The translations under genes were made by a program, and so were the position numbers. A stretch of 62,042 bases of DNA from Planctomycetales bacterium (lineage in GTDB: Bacteria; Planctomycetota; Planctomycetia; Isosphaerales; Isosphaeraceae), in contig DAIDHB010000102.1 in NCBI GenBank assembly GCA_027452145.1, positions 1-62,042 on the forward strand, in the 5' to 3' direction. Position 1 is the stretch's first letter; every line of letters starts with the position of its first letter. This document shows, one piece after another, positions 7,895 to 17,376 of the stretch. The notes below the pieces were generated by a model. That model saw only the letters and a list, made by a program, of their open reading frames with translations. It was not told the DNA's origin and made no database searches.

Positions 7895-8899
7895 CTAGGC
7901 GGTCAATGGCAAGCGCCAGGCGGGACGTTCCGACGCCGGCGCGGCCGGCGTCCTCCACAGGTTGGTCGTCTGTCGCGACTGCGCCTCCGCCCAGAGGTCG
8001 CCCAGGGTGGTCTCGAACGGGATCGACGGCCGCCAGCCGGTGTCGGCCTCGATCCGGCCGATGTCGGCGCGCGAGTCGGGGATCTCGTGTCGGCGGACGA
8101 GGGCCGGATCGTGGCGGAGGACCACCGAGCGTCCGCTCCAGTCGACCAGGCGGTCCAGCCCCTCGCGAACGGCGCGGGAACAACCGGTCCCGACGTGGTA
8201 GACCTGCCCGGACCGACCGCGCAGGGCCAGTGCGATCATCGCCCGGGCGACGTCCCGGACGTCGACGAAGTCCCGGCGGGTATCGAGGGGGCCGACCGGG
8301 AGTTCGAGCGGGTCCGGCCCCGGCTCAGCCAGCCGGGCGGCGAAGGCGCCGAAGGCCTGCGTCGGCGGCAGCCCCGGGCCGATGACGTTGAACACCCGCG
8401 CGGCGACGACCTCGAGCGGCGGCCGCTCGGCCAGTCCGCTGCGAGTCGCCATCAGCTTGCTCCGGCCGTAGGCTTCGGCCGGATCGGCCGGGTAGTCTTC
8501 ACCCACCGGCAGTCGCTCGGCGGCGACGGGGCCCAGCTCGGCCGCGGAGCCGGTCAGCACCATCCGCATCGGCTTCCCCAGGCTCCTCAGGGCCCCCAGC
8601 AGGTGGACCGTCGCCCAGAAGTTGGCCCGGTAGAGCTCGTCATCGGCGGCCGGCGGCGTCCTGCCGGCCGTGTGGATCACGTAATCGGGCCGCTCGTCTC
8701 GGAGGGCGTCGCGCAGACGCTCGGGATCATTCAGGTCGGCCTCGATGAACCGATGGTGCAGGTCGGACGCCGGGCGTTTTCGGCCGACGACCACGACCTC
8801 CGCGTCGGATCCGAGGTCCGGGCCGCGATCGCCGCCGAGCGCCTCGAGAACCTGGCGACCCACGAAACCGTTGCTGCCCGTCACGAGCCAGACCGCCAT
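7895..8899 (-). CDS. NAD-dependent epimerase/dehydratase (extended SDR)
   Basis: About 334 residues. The Rossmann signature WLVTGSNGFVGRQVLEAL is at the N-terminus, the active-site tyrosine-lysine pair is in AEAYGRSKLMAT, and the preceding serine lies in VLTGSAAELG. The substrate half includes VFNVIGPGLPPTQAFG and RRDFVDVRDVARAM, typical of GDP/UDP-sugar epimerases, dehydratases and 4-reductases. I chose the ATG at 8897-8899 because CGGAGGGG sits upstream at suitable spacing, rather than the GTG 18 bases further out. With the nucleotidyltransferase and three glycosyltransferases nearby, it likely makes a nucleotide-sugar for the envelope glycan. Confidence 0.88.
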   Translation of the reverse strand: MAVWLVTGSNGFVGRQVLEALGGDRGPDLGSDAEVVVVGRKRPASDLHHRFIEADLNDPERLRDALRDERPDYVIHTAGRTPPAADDELYRANFWATVHLLGALRSLGKPMRMVLTGSAAELGPVAAERLPVGEDYPADPAEAYGRSKLMATRSGLAERPPLEVVAARVFNVIGPGLPPTQAFGAFAARLAEPGPDPLELPVGPLDTRRDFVDVRDVARAMIALALRGRSGQVYHVGTGCSRAVREGLDRLVDWSGRSVVLRHDPALVRRHEIPDSRADIGRIEADTGWRPSIPFETTLGDLWAEAQSRQTTNLWRTPAAPASERPAWRLPLTA

Positions 8900-8951
8900 C
8901 GCCACACCCCTCCGCACGACTCCGAGGCCGCTTCCGTTCTGTTCCTGTAAA

Positions 8952-10001
8952 TCAACTGTAGGTCGCCGATTTCGCGAGGACGCGGCGAGCGACGGCGTGA
9001 ACGCTCTCCGGCGAGAGGTCTTTCATGCAGAGATGGTGCCCTTTCGGGCAAACAGGGCGCTGGCAGGGCCCGCACGGGACCGGGTGCCGTACGTGCCAGG
9101 CCAGCGGGTGCTGGCTCCGGGTCCAGGCGATGTGCGTGGGTCCGAACAGGCTGATCACGGGAGTGCCGAAGGCCGCCGCGAAGTGCCGGGGGCCCGAGTC
9201 GGTCGTGATCAGGAGCGTTGCCCGGCGGATGCAGGCCCTGGTCAGGCCGATGCTCAGCTCGCGTTCGGCCAGGCTGACGACGCGGTCGTGCCCCGCGGCG
9301 GCCACGATCGCGCGGGCGTTCTCCCGCTCGCTCGGCCCGCAGACGACCAGTACGCGGGCACCCGCCTCGTCGGCGAGCCGCCGGGCCAGGGCGGCGAAGT
9401 GCTCGACGGGCCAGTTCTTCGCCGGGCCGAAGGCTCCGCCCGTGTTGAGGCAGACGACCGGGTCGAGGCCGGCCAGGCCCAGATCGGCCCAGGCGCGATC
9501 GGCGGCGGCCTCGTCGGCGGGCGTGGTCGCCAGCTCCAGCCGGGTCGATTCGACCGGGCAGCCCAGGTAGCGCGCGAGCTTCAGATAGGTCTCGACGATC
9601 GGAGCGGGAAGCCGCTGGCCCCCGGCGTCGACCGGGTGATGAAGCACGTCGGTCAGCAGCACACCGCGACCGTGGCGCTGGTAGCCGAGCCGTCGGGGGA
9701 TGCCGGCCAGCCGGGCCACGAGCGCCGATCGATACGAGTTCGGCAGGAGGACCGCCAGGTCGAAGCGTTCCCGGCGCAGCCGGCCGACCACCGCGAGCGT
9801 GCGATTCGAGCGGTTCGACGAGCGATGGTCGAAGAGGATGACATCGTCGAACCAGCGGCAGCCGTCGAGCGTCGGCGCGACGTGCGGCCGGATCACGGCT
9901 GTGAGCGACGCCCTGTCGAGCCCGTTCTTCAGGGCGCGGAACGTCGGGGTCGCCATGACCGTGTCGCCGATCAGGTTCGGGCAGAACACGGCGACCTTCA
10001 T
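8952..10001 (-). CDS. waaF: GT9 heptosyltransferase-like LPS core enzyme
   Basis: A 349-residue GT9 protein, the family of ADP-heptose:LPS heptosyltransferases that build the inner core on the cytoplasmic face. The N-terminus reads VAVFCPNLIGDTVMATPTFRALK and the C-terminal donor site reads TTDSGPRHFAAAFGTPVISLFGPTH, both hallmark WaaF/WaaC motifs. NTGGAFGPAKNWPVEHFAAL is the middle motif. The terminal part holds a Cys cluster (CGPCQRPVCPKGHHLCM), which occurs in some GT9 members. It is 137 bp downstream of lpxK. The waaF name is by motif; heptose specificity is not proven. Confidence 0.85.
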   Translation of the reverse strand: MKVAVFCPNLIGDTVMATPTFRALKNGLDRASLTAVIRPHVAPTLDGCRWFDDVILFDHRSSNRSNRTLAVVGRLRRERFDLAVLLPNSYRSALVARLAGIPRRLGYQRHGRGVLLTDVLHHPVDAGGQRLPAPIVETYLKLARYLGCPVESTRLELATTPADEAAADRAWADLGLAGLDPVVCLNTGGAFGPAKNWPVEHFAALARRLADEAGARVLVVCGPSERENARAIVAAAGHDRVVSLAERELSIGLTRACIRRATLLITTDSGPRHFAAAFGTPVISLFGPTHIAWTRSQHPLAWHVRHPVPCGPCQRPVCPKGHHLCMKDLSPESVHAVARRVLAKSATYS

Positions 10002-10138
10002 GCCGCACCGCCTTCGCCGATGGCGCGGGCAGGCGGCTTGCGCACGTCAAGCGCGAGCGCAGTCGCAATCATCGGCGTGGCGGCGAATCCGTTCGCGCGG
10101 CTCACGGCAACTCCTCGTCGCCCGGCTCACCCGGGCGG

Positions 10139-11194
10139 TCAACCGGGCAGCAGCCCGGCCATCGCGTCGTCCAGGACATCCCCACCCGCAACAATCTCGA
10201 GGCCGATCCGGAGGGCCCGGAGCGGCACGGCTCCAAGGTGGGCGGTGCGGAGCTTGACCGAATCCTTCTGAGTGGTCAAGACGAGATCCGCGCCCCGGTC
10301 GCGGGCCCAGGCCGCCAGCGACTCGACGTCGGCCCGATCGTAGTCGTGATGGTCGGGGAAGGTGCGGAAGTCCACGAGTGATTCGCAGAGGGGGAGGAGT
10401 GTGCGCCGAAAACCCTCCGGATTGCCGATCCCGCAGAAGGCCGCGACCCGCGCGCCGGCCATCGCCGAGAGCGGCGAGACGCCTCCCTCCGCGTCGAGCA
10501 GGTCGATCGGGGCATGACGGCCCTCGGCCCATCGGAGCGGCCCGGCATGCTTTTCGGCCTCGGCGCGGATGGCGGCCCGGTCGGCCTCGGCGACCAGGTC
10601 GGACCTCGACAGCACGATCACACCAGCCCGCCGCAGCGACGAGATCGGCTCGCGCAGGAGTCCCCGGGGCAGCAGCCGGCCGCCCCCGAACGGGTTGAGC
10701 GCGTCGATCAGCACGATATCCAGGTCGCGCGCCAGCCTTCGGTGCTGGAACCCGTCGTCCAGGACCAGCACCTCGGCCTCGAGCTCATCGACGGCGATCC
10801 CGGCCAGCCGGACGCGGTCGGCGTCCTGGAGATGGGGGACGTCCGGCAGGTTCTCCTCCAGGACGCGCCCCTCGTCGTTGAGCCCGTGAGTCTGGCGGTA
10901 TCCACGGCTCAGAATAACGACGCGCCGGCCCCGCTGACGGAACCAGCGCGCGGCCCATTCGACCATCGGCGTCTTGCCGGTGCCGCCGACGGTCAGGTTG
11001 CCGATGGAGACGACCGGCACGGACGCGCGACCGATGGCCCGCCAGCCGCGGTCGTAGCCATGATTCCGGACCGCGACAGCAAGGCGATAGCCTCCCGTCG
11101 CCAGCCCGAGCACCGCGCGGGCAAGGACCGCGGGCACCCGGCGGTCCTTGCCCCCGATCAAACGGATGTAAGCGTCATGGACGAAGTCGCTCAA
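10139..11194 (-). CDS. lpxK: Tetraacyldisaccharide 4'-kinase LpxK
   Basis: LpxK phosphorylates the 4' position of the lipid A disaccharide at the inner membrane. The P-loop is in [19 protein letters not shown] about 70 residues from the start, followed by [33 protein letters not shown] and [11 protein letters not shown], all family landmarks. The most consistent start is TTG at 11192-11194, whose bases overlap the TGA of the isocitrate dehydrogenase gene (TTGA), giving 351 residues, the normal LpxK length; no in-frame ATG lies before the P-loop in a suitable place. The overlap ties its translation to the upstream gene. Presence of lpxK shows that this organism makes lipid A. Confidence 0.92.
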   Translation of the reverse strand: MSDFVHDAYIRLIGGKDRRVPAVLARAVLGLATGGYRLAVAVRNHGYDRGWRAIGRASVPVVSIGNLTVGGTGKTPMVEWAARWFRQRGRRVVILSRGYRQTHGLNDEGRVLEENLPDVPHLQDADRVRLAGIAVDELEAEVLVLDDGFQHRRLARDLDIVLIDALNPFGGGRLLPRGLLREPISSLRRAGVIVLSRSDLVAEADRAAIRAEAEKHAGPLRWAEGRHAPIDLLDAEGGVSPLSAMAGARVAAFCGIGNPEGFRRTLLPLCESLVDFRTFPDHHDYDRADVESLAAWARDRGADLVLTTQKDSVKLRTAHLGAVPLRALRIGLEIVAGGDVLDDAMAGLLPG

Positions 11195-12285
11195 GCACCG
11201 GCTTCCATGGCGCGGATGATGGCGCGGGCCATCTCCAGCGTGCCGACGGCCGTCGGGTCGTCGCGGTGCGGCTTCATGTCGTAGGTCACGTCCTTGCCTT
11301 CCTCGATCACCCGCGCCACCGCCCTGTCCAGCCGCTGGGCGGCCTGCGTCTCGCCCAGGTGCTCGAGCATCAGGACGCCCGAGAGGATGAGCGCGGTCGG
11401 GTTCATCTTGTACTGGCCCTTGTACTTGGGCGCCGAGCCGTGCGTGGCCTCGAAGACCGCGCCCCCCTCGCCGACGTTCGCCCCCGGCGCGACGCCGAGG
11501 CCGCCCACCAGGCCCGCGCAGAGATCCGACACAATGTCGCCGTACAGGTTGGGCAGGACCATGACGTCGTACAGCTCGGGCTTCTGGACGAGCTGCATGC
11601 ACATGTTGTCGACGATCCGGTCCTCGAACTCGATGTCGGGATACTCCCTGGCGACCTCGCGGCTGACCTCCAGGAACAGGCCGTCGCTGTACTTGAGGAT
11701 GTTGGCCTTGTGGACGGAGGTCACTTTCTTGCGTCCGTGCTTGCGGGCGTACTCGAAGGCGTACTTGACGATCCGGCGCGTGCCGGTGATCGAGATGGCC
11801 TTGATCGAGAGGCCCGAGTCGGGCCGGATCGCCTTGTTGTTGAGCCGCTTGATGTCCGCGATCAGCTCGGCCGTCTCGGGCTTGCCCTGCTCGAACTCGC
11901 AGCCGAAGTAGAGGTCCTCGGTGTTCTCGCGGATGATCACCAGGTCGACCGGCACCTGCGAGTAATACGTCCGCACGCCGCGATAGATCTTGCACGGCCG
12001 GACGCAGGCGTACAGGTCGAGCGCGTGGCGGAGGTAGACATTCACGCTGCGGAACCCGGTGCCGACCGGCGTCGTGATCGGGGCCTTCAGTGCGACCTTC
12101 GTGCGGCGGCACGATTCGATGACGCTGTCGGGGATCGGCGTGCCCAGCTTGGCCATGACGTCCACGCCGGCGTCCTGCTCGTCCCAGGTGATCGGGACGC
12201 CGGTCGCCTCGATGCACATCTTGGTGGCCTCGGCCAGCTCGGGACCCACGCCATCGCCGCGGATCAGCGTCACTTCGTACGGCAT
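11191..12285 (-). CDS. NAD-type isocitrate/isopropylmalate dehydrogenase family enzyme
   Basis: A 364-residue beta-decarboxylating dehydrogenase. Motifs include [12 protein letters not shown] at the N-terminus, the substrate-binding segment [32 protein letters not shown], the metal-binding aspartates in [19 protein letters not shown], and [12 protein letters not shown], which fits the NAD-dependent isocitrate dehydrogenase branch better than LeuB. It would oxidise isocitrate to 2-oxoglutarate in the cytoplasm; homoisocitrate or isopropylmalate use cannot be excluded. It is the first gene of the block and overlaps lpxK by 4 bp, an odd coupling of central metabolism with lipid A synthesis. Confidence 0.88.
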   Translation of the reverse strand: MPYEVTLIRGDGVGPELAEATKMCIEATGVPITWDEQDAGVDVMAKLGTPIPDSVIESCRRTKVALKAPITTPVGTGFRSVNVYLRHALDLYACVRPCKIYRGVRTYYSQVPVDLVIIRENTEDLYFGCEFEQGKPETAELIADIKRLNNKAIRPDSGLSIKAISITGTRRIVKYAFEYARKHGRKKVTSVHKANILKYSDGLFLEVSREVAREYPDIEFEDRIVDNMCMQLVQKPELYDVMVLPNLYGDIVSDLCAGLVGGLGVAPGANVGEGGAVFEATHGSAPKYKGQYKMNPTALILSGVLMLEHLGETQAAQRLDRAVARVIEEGKDVTYDMKPHRDDPTAVGTLEMARAIIRAMEAGA

Positions 12286-12507
12286 CGTTACTGAATCTCC
12301 CTGGTAGGAACGGCGGGCCCCCGCGACCGCCTTATCCCGGCCCGGGTGGAAATCGTTGTGCGTTCGTTGCGGCGGCCGCGCGGTCTGGTATGTTGTAATA
12401 GCGTGAAGCCGTCAGGCTAACCGTCGCCTGGGCGAACGTCAAGCGGCGCCCCGGCATGCATCGACTCGACACCGGCCGATCCCTCTTTCCGACGTGACAT
12501 CCCGATC

Positions 12508-12855
12508 ATGATCGAGCCCTCTTTGCCGCCCGACCCACGCGTGCGCCACTGGCTGCTGCGGCACCCCAACCCCACGAGTTTCATCCTCCACATGATCGGC
12601 ATCCCGCCGACGTTCCTCGGCGCGTTGTTCGTCCCGATCTATCTCTGCCGGCTCTCCTGGCCGCTGTTCCTGCTGGCGCTCGGGCTGTTCGCCGGCGGAT
12701 ACTTGCTCCAGTTCGCGGGCCATTATCTCGAGGGGACCGACCCGGGCGAGGTGATCTATTTCAAGCGGAAGCTCGGCCGCCCGTATGTCGAGTTCCCGCG
12801 TCCGCGTACCGTGGACAGCGCCCCGGCAGCCGGCGCCGCGGTGCACTCGGCGTGA
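12508..12855 (+). CDS. Small Mpo1-like/DUF962 membrane protein
   Basis: A 115-residue protein with two hydrophobic stretches (FLGALFVPIYLCRL and LFLLALGLFAGGYLLQFAGH). The opening HWLLRHPNPTSFILHMIGIPPTF and later QFAGHYLEGTDPGEV resemble the Mpo1-like (YGL010w/DUF962) family with conserved His residues. Yeast Mpo1 is an Fe(II)-dependent dioxygenase acting on 2-hydroxy fatty acids; whether that activity holds here is unknown. The gene is divergent from the isocitrate dehydrogenase. The 222-bp divergent spacer contains an AT-leaning patch (TATGTTGTAATAG near 12389-12401) that could be a promoter. Confidence 0.72.
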   Translation: MIEPSLPPDPRVRHWLLRHPNPTSFILHMIGIPPTFLGALFVPIYLCRLSWPLFLLALGLFAGGYLLQFAGHYLEGTDPGEVIYFKRKLGRPYVEFPRPRTVDSAPAAGAAVHSA

Positions 12856-13348
12856 ATCCGCGGGAAGTCGACCGATCTCGCTGTCCTTTTCGTACCGGCG
12901 GGGGCCGGATTCCGGCGCCGCCGGTTCGTCGTCGTTCGCCTTCCGGTCGCCGGAGGCGCCGAGATCGGCGTTTTTGGGCTAGGCTGGATCGGAAAAGTCG
13001 ATAGAATCCGCCTCATCGCTTCAAGTCGCACGTCTGCTCAATCCGATTCAATCCGATAAGTCAAAGGTTTGATGGACGGGACAGAGTTGCGCCCGGTGGC
13101 TCGCGTCTCATGTCCGGTCGGTTCGCGGCGGCGCGTCGGCGCAGCGGCGGTCTGACTCGGCGCGAGGCCGGCGGGATGGTGGAGATGGGACCTCGTCGCC
13201 GCGGGCGCGACGGCGGGTCCGGCCGGCGTCCGTGAGGGCCGGCGACCTGCGCGAGAGACGTAGCCAAGCCAGGGACGGCGCGGCGCGACCCGAAAACGAC
13301 GGGCGTCATACCTCGTCACATGGCGATCTTAGTCAAGGACGGCTGGCC
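12856..13348. other. Gene-free leader region upstream of the TolC-type gene
   Basis: About 490 bp without a credible gene on either strand; the open frames here are Arg/Pro-rich shadow frames. The one clear feature is a tandem 10-mer, TCAATCCGAT twice at 13038-13057. The AT-poor background breaks here (GATAAGTCAAAGGTTTGATG follows), so a promoter or operator for the downstream gene is plausible but unproven. Confidence 0.5.
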
Positions 13349-15871
13349 ATGCGATTGACCTTCAGCAGGAACCGATGGACGCGGGCGTCCTTGCTCGCGA
13401 CATTGATCCTGGCCTCGGGGTGCCAGAAGCTCCCCTATATCGATGAATCCAAGCCGGTCCCCCATGACAACATGGACCGGGTCGCGCGGGAGGACTCGGA
13501 GGTCAAGAAGGCGACCCTGCTGAGCGCCAGCCTGCCCATGCAGATGCCCAAGGTGGCCAAGCCCCGGACCACCAACGACCCCGAGGCCCAGGAAGTCTGG
13601 CCGATGACGCTGCCGGAGGCGATCCGGATCGGCCTGGACAACTCCGAGGTCGTCCGCGTCATCGCCTTCGGTGCCCAGGGCATCCCGATCGGCGGCTTCG
13701 AGCCGACGCCGCTGAACACCGGGGCTGGGGCCGGCGTGGCCAGCTCGCTGGGCTCGGGTACCCTCCAGACGGTGTACGACCCGGCGATCCTCGAGACGCA
13801 GATCGCCACGGCGCTTTCGAACTTCGACACGGCGTTCACGACCAGCCTCCTCTGGGGCAACAGCACCCAGCCGTTCAACAACGGTGTGCAGGGCGGCTCG
13901 CTGAGCCTCTCGGGCACGAGGTATCCGATCGTCTCGGTCAACGACTCGGCCACCTTCCAGACGGGGCTGTCGAAGCGGACCGCGACCGGTGCCTTGATGG
14001 GCATCGTGCACAACGTCAACTGGTCGTACCAGAACAGCTCGTTCCTGGTGTATCCGTCGGCCTACACCACCAATCTCCAGCTCACGTTGACCCAGCCCTT
14101 GCTCGGTAGTGCCCCCCTGCCCGGCCAGGCGGCCGGCCCGCCGGTGGGCCTCGAGGCCAACCGGGCGCCGATCGTCATCGCCCGGCTCAACGCCGATGCC
14201 GCGGTCTGGCGGTTCAAGGCCGAGGTCATGGCCGAGGTCCGGTCGATCGAGCAGCAGTACTGGAACCTCGCCCAGGCGCATGTGCAGCTCTGGTCGGCCG
14301 ACCGGGCCGTCAGCCTCGCCGAGGAGATCCTCAATCGCGAGCGGGCCGAGCTCATGGTCGGCCGCGGGACGATCGCCGACGTCGCCGAGGCCGAGCAGCG
14401 GCTCGAGCAGTTCAACCTCGACCTGGTGACGCGGACCTCCGACGTCATCACCACCGAGCGGCAGCTTCGCAACCTGCTGGGCCTGCCGCCGGCCGACAAT
14501 CGCCGGATCATCCCGGTCACGCCGCCGACCGAGGCCCGCCTCGAGCCCGACTGGGATTCGAGCCTCGCGCAGATGCTCAGCTTCCAGCCGGACATTGTCC
14601 AGCAGCAGATCCTTGTGCGGGTGGCCGAACTCCAGCTCCTCATCGCCCGCAACCAGTTGCTCCCCCAGCTCAGCATGAACGCCCTGTACCAGTTCAACGG
14701 CCTGGGCCAGCAGCTCGACTCGGCCGAGGCGGTGATGACGGGGGCGACGCTGAAGGCCCTGAACCCGGTGATCGCCAATCAGGATCGGGCCGCGGGCCTC
14801 AACCAGAACCCGGGCAATTACAACAATTTCATCACCTGGCAGGTCGGCTTCACGTTGCAGATGCCGTTGGGTATGCGGTATCCCCTGGCGAACACCCGGC
14901 AGGCGCAGTATATCCTGCTCCGCTCGCGGGCGTACCTGGCCCAGGTGGTGCACCAGACGACGCACTCACTTGCCCGGTTCTTCCTCGAGATCGACGCCAA
15001 CTACAAGCAGTTCAAGACAGCCTCGCGGCTGCGGGCCGCCGCCGCGCAGCGGCTCGACGCCCAGAGGGCCTATTACGAGGAGGGCCGGATCACGATCGAC
15101 CGCTTCCTCGACGCGGTCAGCCAGTATGCGACGGCCGTCGCGACCGAGGCCCAGTACAAGACGACGTATAACATCTCGATCGTTGCGCTGGAGGAAGCCA
15201 AGGGTACGCTGCTGGCCTACGACAACATCGCCGTGGCCGAGGGCCCGCAGCCGCGCAAGGCCTACATCCAGGCCCGCGACATTCAGGCCGCCCACAAGCA
15301 GCACCACATGCGGCCGGACGGCCCGATGATGCCGTACAAGCCCCTGGCCCCGGCCGTTCCCGACCCGACCAACCCGAACCCGCCGCCCAATACGGAGGAC
15401 GCGAACCTCCCGCCGATGCCGGCCCCGATCGGGCCGATCGGCCCAGCCCCGACGCCGCTGCCGCCGCACGTGCCGACGTCGGAGCAGCCGTTCCTCTCGC
15501 AGAACGGACGGGGTGCGGGATCCCGCGGGGCCATGGGAGCTGGGACGGGTAGTAGTCCTTCGGCGGGGTCACCGATCCCCTCGGGCTCCGGCCTGACGCT
15601 GACGTCGGGCGACGGTGCCCCGCCCTTGCCGGGCGCCGGCATGGCATCGTCGGCGACCGGCAACCGGATCGCCGCGAGCGGAGGAGGCATGCCAGGCGGC
15701 CGCCTGACGTCGCCGGCGGCCGCGGGTGGGGCCCTCAGCCCGACCCTCCGCGCCGCGACGCCCTCATCGGCCTCGCCCGTCCAGCCGTCCGGCGGAACTG
15801 GCCCGCCGGCCGAGGAACTGCCTCCCTTGCCTATCAACATGGACCTGCCTACGCTTCCGCCCAGGGATTGA
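13349..15871 (+). CDS. TolC-family outer-membrane lipoprotein with long Pro-rich tail
   Basis: About 840 residues. The N-terminus is a lipoprotein signal ending in LILASGCQKL, placing the mature protein on an outer-membrane lipid anchor. The body carries TolC/OEP-type segments: AVWRFKAEVMAEVRSIEQQYWNLAQAHVQLWSADRA-like helices, the repeat ERQLRNLLGLPPAD, QNPGN and FTLQMPLGMR near a strand pair, and a second helical repeat ending ARFFLEIDANYKQF and RAYYEEGRITIDRFLDA. Such proteins form trimeric export channels for efflux pumps or type I secretion. The last ~190 residues are Pro/Gly/Ser/Ala-rich with no helical pattern, an unusual extension. The ATG at 13349 directly precedes the signal peptide and has AAGGAC upstream. 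No pump partner genes are adjacent. Confidence 0.85.
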   Translation: MRLTFSRNRWTRASLLATLILASGCQKLPYIDESKPVPHDNMDRVAREDSEVKKATLLSASLPMQMPKVAKPRTTNDPEAQEVWPMTLPEAIRIGLDNSEVVRVIAFGAQGIPIGGFEPTPLNTGAGAGVASSLGSGTLQTVYDPAILETQIATALSNFDTAFTTSLLWGNSTQPFNNGVQGGSLSLSGTRYPIVSVNDSATFQTGLSKRTATGALMGIVHNVNWSYQNSSFLVYPSAYTTNLQLTLTQPLLGSAPLPGQAAGPPVGLEANRAPIVIARLNADAAVWRFKAEVMAEVRSIEQQYWNLAQAHVQLWSADRAVSLAEEILNRERAELMVGRGTIADVAEAEQRLEQFNLDLVTRTSDVITTERQLRNLLGLPPADNRRIIPVTPPTEARLEPDWDSSLAQMLSFQPDIVQQQILVRVAELQLLIARNQLLPQLSMNALYQFNGLGQQLDSAEAVMTGATLKALNPVIANQDRAAGLNQNPGNYNNFITWQVGFTLQMPLGMRYPLANTRQAQYILLRSRAYLAQVVHQTTHSLARFFLEIDANYKQFKTASRLRAAAAQRLDAQRAYYEEGRITIDRFLDAVSQYATAVATEAQYKTTYNISIVALEEAKGTLLAYDNIAVAEGPQPRKAYIQARDIQAAHKQHHMRPDGPMMPYKPLAPAVPDPTNPNPPPNTEDANLPPMPAPIGPIGPAPTPLPPHVPTSEQPFLSQNGRGAGSRGAMGAGTGSSPSAGSPIPSGSGLTLTSGDGAPPLPGAGMASSATGNRIAASGGGMPGGRLTSPAAAGGALSPTLRAATPSSASPVQPSGGTGPPAEELPPLPINMDLPTLPPRD

Positions 15872-15903
15872 GGCAGCGACCTCATGAAGTCAGCGATCAA
15901 CAA

Positions 15904-15939
15904 GGGGGAGGATCGCCCGTCCGAAGGTGGTCCTCCCCC
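15904..15939 (+). terminator. Hairpin after the TolC-type gene
   Basis: Perfect 9-bp inverted repeat GGGGGAGGA (15904-15912) and TCCTCCCCC (15931-15939) with an 18-bp loop, 33 bp past the stop codon. There is no T-run, so it may be a weak terminator or a transcript-stabilising stem. Confidence 0.5.
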
Positions 15940-16069
15940 TGGTCGTCGACCTGTTGAAGTCTTGTTGCAACCTTGTTGACCATGGCCGCGCGGCGCGGGC
16001 ACAATGAGGCTGGCGTTCGATACTCCTCCCGGCCAGGGGGATTCCACACCCTGCGGAAAGGCGGGCACG

Positions 16070-17338
16070 ATGGACGGCACGCGCAACGACGGGATCGGCG
16101 GCGGCAGTCGACGAGAGTTCCTCAAGACGGCGGCCGTCGCGGGCGGTGCCGCGGCCCTGGTACCCGCCGGGTCGGCCCTGGCGGACACGACCGAGCTGCC
16201 CACGGTGACACTGGGCAAGACCGGTCAGAAGGTCCCGGCGCTCGGCATGGGGACGAGCTGGGCCGTCCAGCCAAGCTTCGTCCAGGCCGCGCTCGCCGCC
16301 GGCGTCCGCTACATCGACACGTCCGAGAACTACGAGGGCGGCCGCGCCGAGGAGACCCTCGGCGTGGTCCTCGAGCGCACGAAGATGCGCAAGGAGGTCT
16401 ACCTCGTCACCAAGAACGGCCGCAACAAGAAGAATCCCGCGGCCTACGAGGAGCGGCTCAACGGCAGCCTGAAGCGGCTGCGGACCGATTACGTCGACTG
16501 CTACTACCTCCACGGGCTGGAAGGTCGCGAGATCGCGCTGCTCAAGGATCCGGAGGTGAAGGCGTCGTTCGAGCGGCTGAAGAAGTCAGGCAAGATCCGC
16601 TTCTGCGGCCTGAGCTGCCACGACGGCATGCTCCCCGAGATCGTGACGGCCGCGGCCGAGTGCGGCTGGATCGACCAGATCATGATCGCGTACAACTTCC
16701 AGACGATGGACGGCGACGCGATCCGCCGGGCGCTGGATGCCGCGGCGAAGGCCAACCTCGGGCTGGTGGCCATGAAGTCGCAGGGAACCCCCCAGGGACC
16801 GGGCGGCGGTGGTCGTGGGCGTGGCCGCGGCCGCGGCCGGGCTTCTGGGGGTGCCGAGGCGCCCCAGGGGCCGAATCCCCTCGACAAGCTGAAGGGGCTG
16901 ATGGAGAAGGGCTTCAAGAAGGAGCAGGCCGCCATCCAGGCCATCTTCCACGACGGGCGGATGCAGGCGGTCGTCAGCGAGATGACCAATCGCGATCAGC
17001 TCCGCGACAACCTCGCTGCGGCCGCACGGCCGAAGCTGTCGCTCCGCGATCAGCAGTTGCTGGAGGAGTACCGGCAGGCGACCGCTCACCTGTATTGCCA
17101 CGGCTGCGACCACCACTGCGGACCGGCGGCCGGCGGGATAGCGGTGGCCGACATCCTCCGCTTCCTCCGGTATGACGAGGCTTACGGCAAGCGCACCCGC
17201 GCCCGCGAGCTGTTCCAGGCCCTCTCGCCCGAGGCCCGCGACATCGCCCGCGCCGACCTCGCGGCCGCCGAGGCCGCCTGCCCGCACGGGCTGCCGGTCG
17301 CCGACCTGCTCCGCCGCGCCGAGAGCCGGCTGGGATGA
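16070..17338 (+). CDS. Tat-exported aldo/keto reductase with C-terminal Cys cluster
   Basis: A 422-residue protein. The Tat motif SRREFLK at 13-19 is followed by a hydrophobic Ala-rich stretch, so it is probably exported folded. An aldo/keto reductase barrel follows: GKTGQKVPALGMGT, catalytic Asp83 and Tyr88 in YIDTSENYEGG, Lys115 in LVTKN, and His148 in YYLHG. Residues 243-262 are a Gly/Arg run (RGRGRGRGR) inserted late in the barrel. The C-terminal domain has CHGCDHHC at 343-350 and CPHGL near 404, resembling the iron-sulfur segment of some AKR-family oxidoreductases. The ATG at 16070 is the first start preceding the Tat signal. The substrate is unknown. Confidence 0.85.
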   Translation: MDGTRNDGIGGGSRREFLKTAAVAGGAAALVPAGSALADTTELPTVTLGKTGQKVPALGMGTSWAVQPSFVQAALAAGVRYIDTSENYEGGRAEETLGVVLERTKMRKEVYLVTKNGRNKKNPAAYEERLNGSLKRLRTDYVDCYYLHGLEGREIALLKDPEVKASFERLKKSGKIRFCGLSCHDGMLPEIVTAAAECGWIDQIMIAYNFQTMDGDAIRRALDAAAKANLGLVAMKSQGTPQGPGGGGRGRGRGRGRASGGAEAPQGPNPLDKLKGLMEKGFKKEQAAIQAIFHDGRMQAVVSEMTNRDQLRDNLAAAARPKLSLRDQQLLEEYRQATAHLYCHGCDHHCGPAAGGIAVADILRFLRYDEAYGKRTRARELFQALSPEARDIARADLAAAEAACPHGLPVADLLRRAESRLG

Positions 17339-17376
17339 GCGGCCCCGCCGCGGATTCGTGAGAGCCTCCAACGAAC

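Noticed and set aside
5244..8183. A single 979-residue protein from one long open frame
   Set aside because: The first two-thirds overlies the GT39 gene in another frame and is Arg/Pro-rich with no family pattern. Only the part from 6161 down to 5244 reads as a protein.
10139..12217. A 692-residue LpxK fusion
   Set aside because: The upstream portion is a shadow of the isocitrate dehydrogenase gene. The LpxK domain has a consistent TTG start at 11194.
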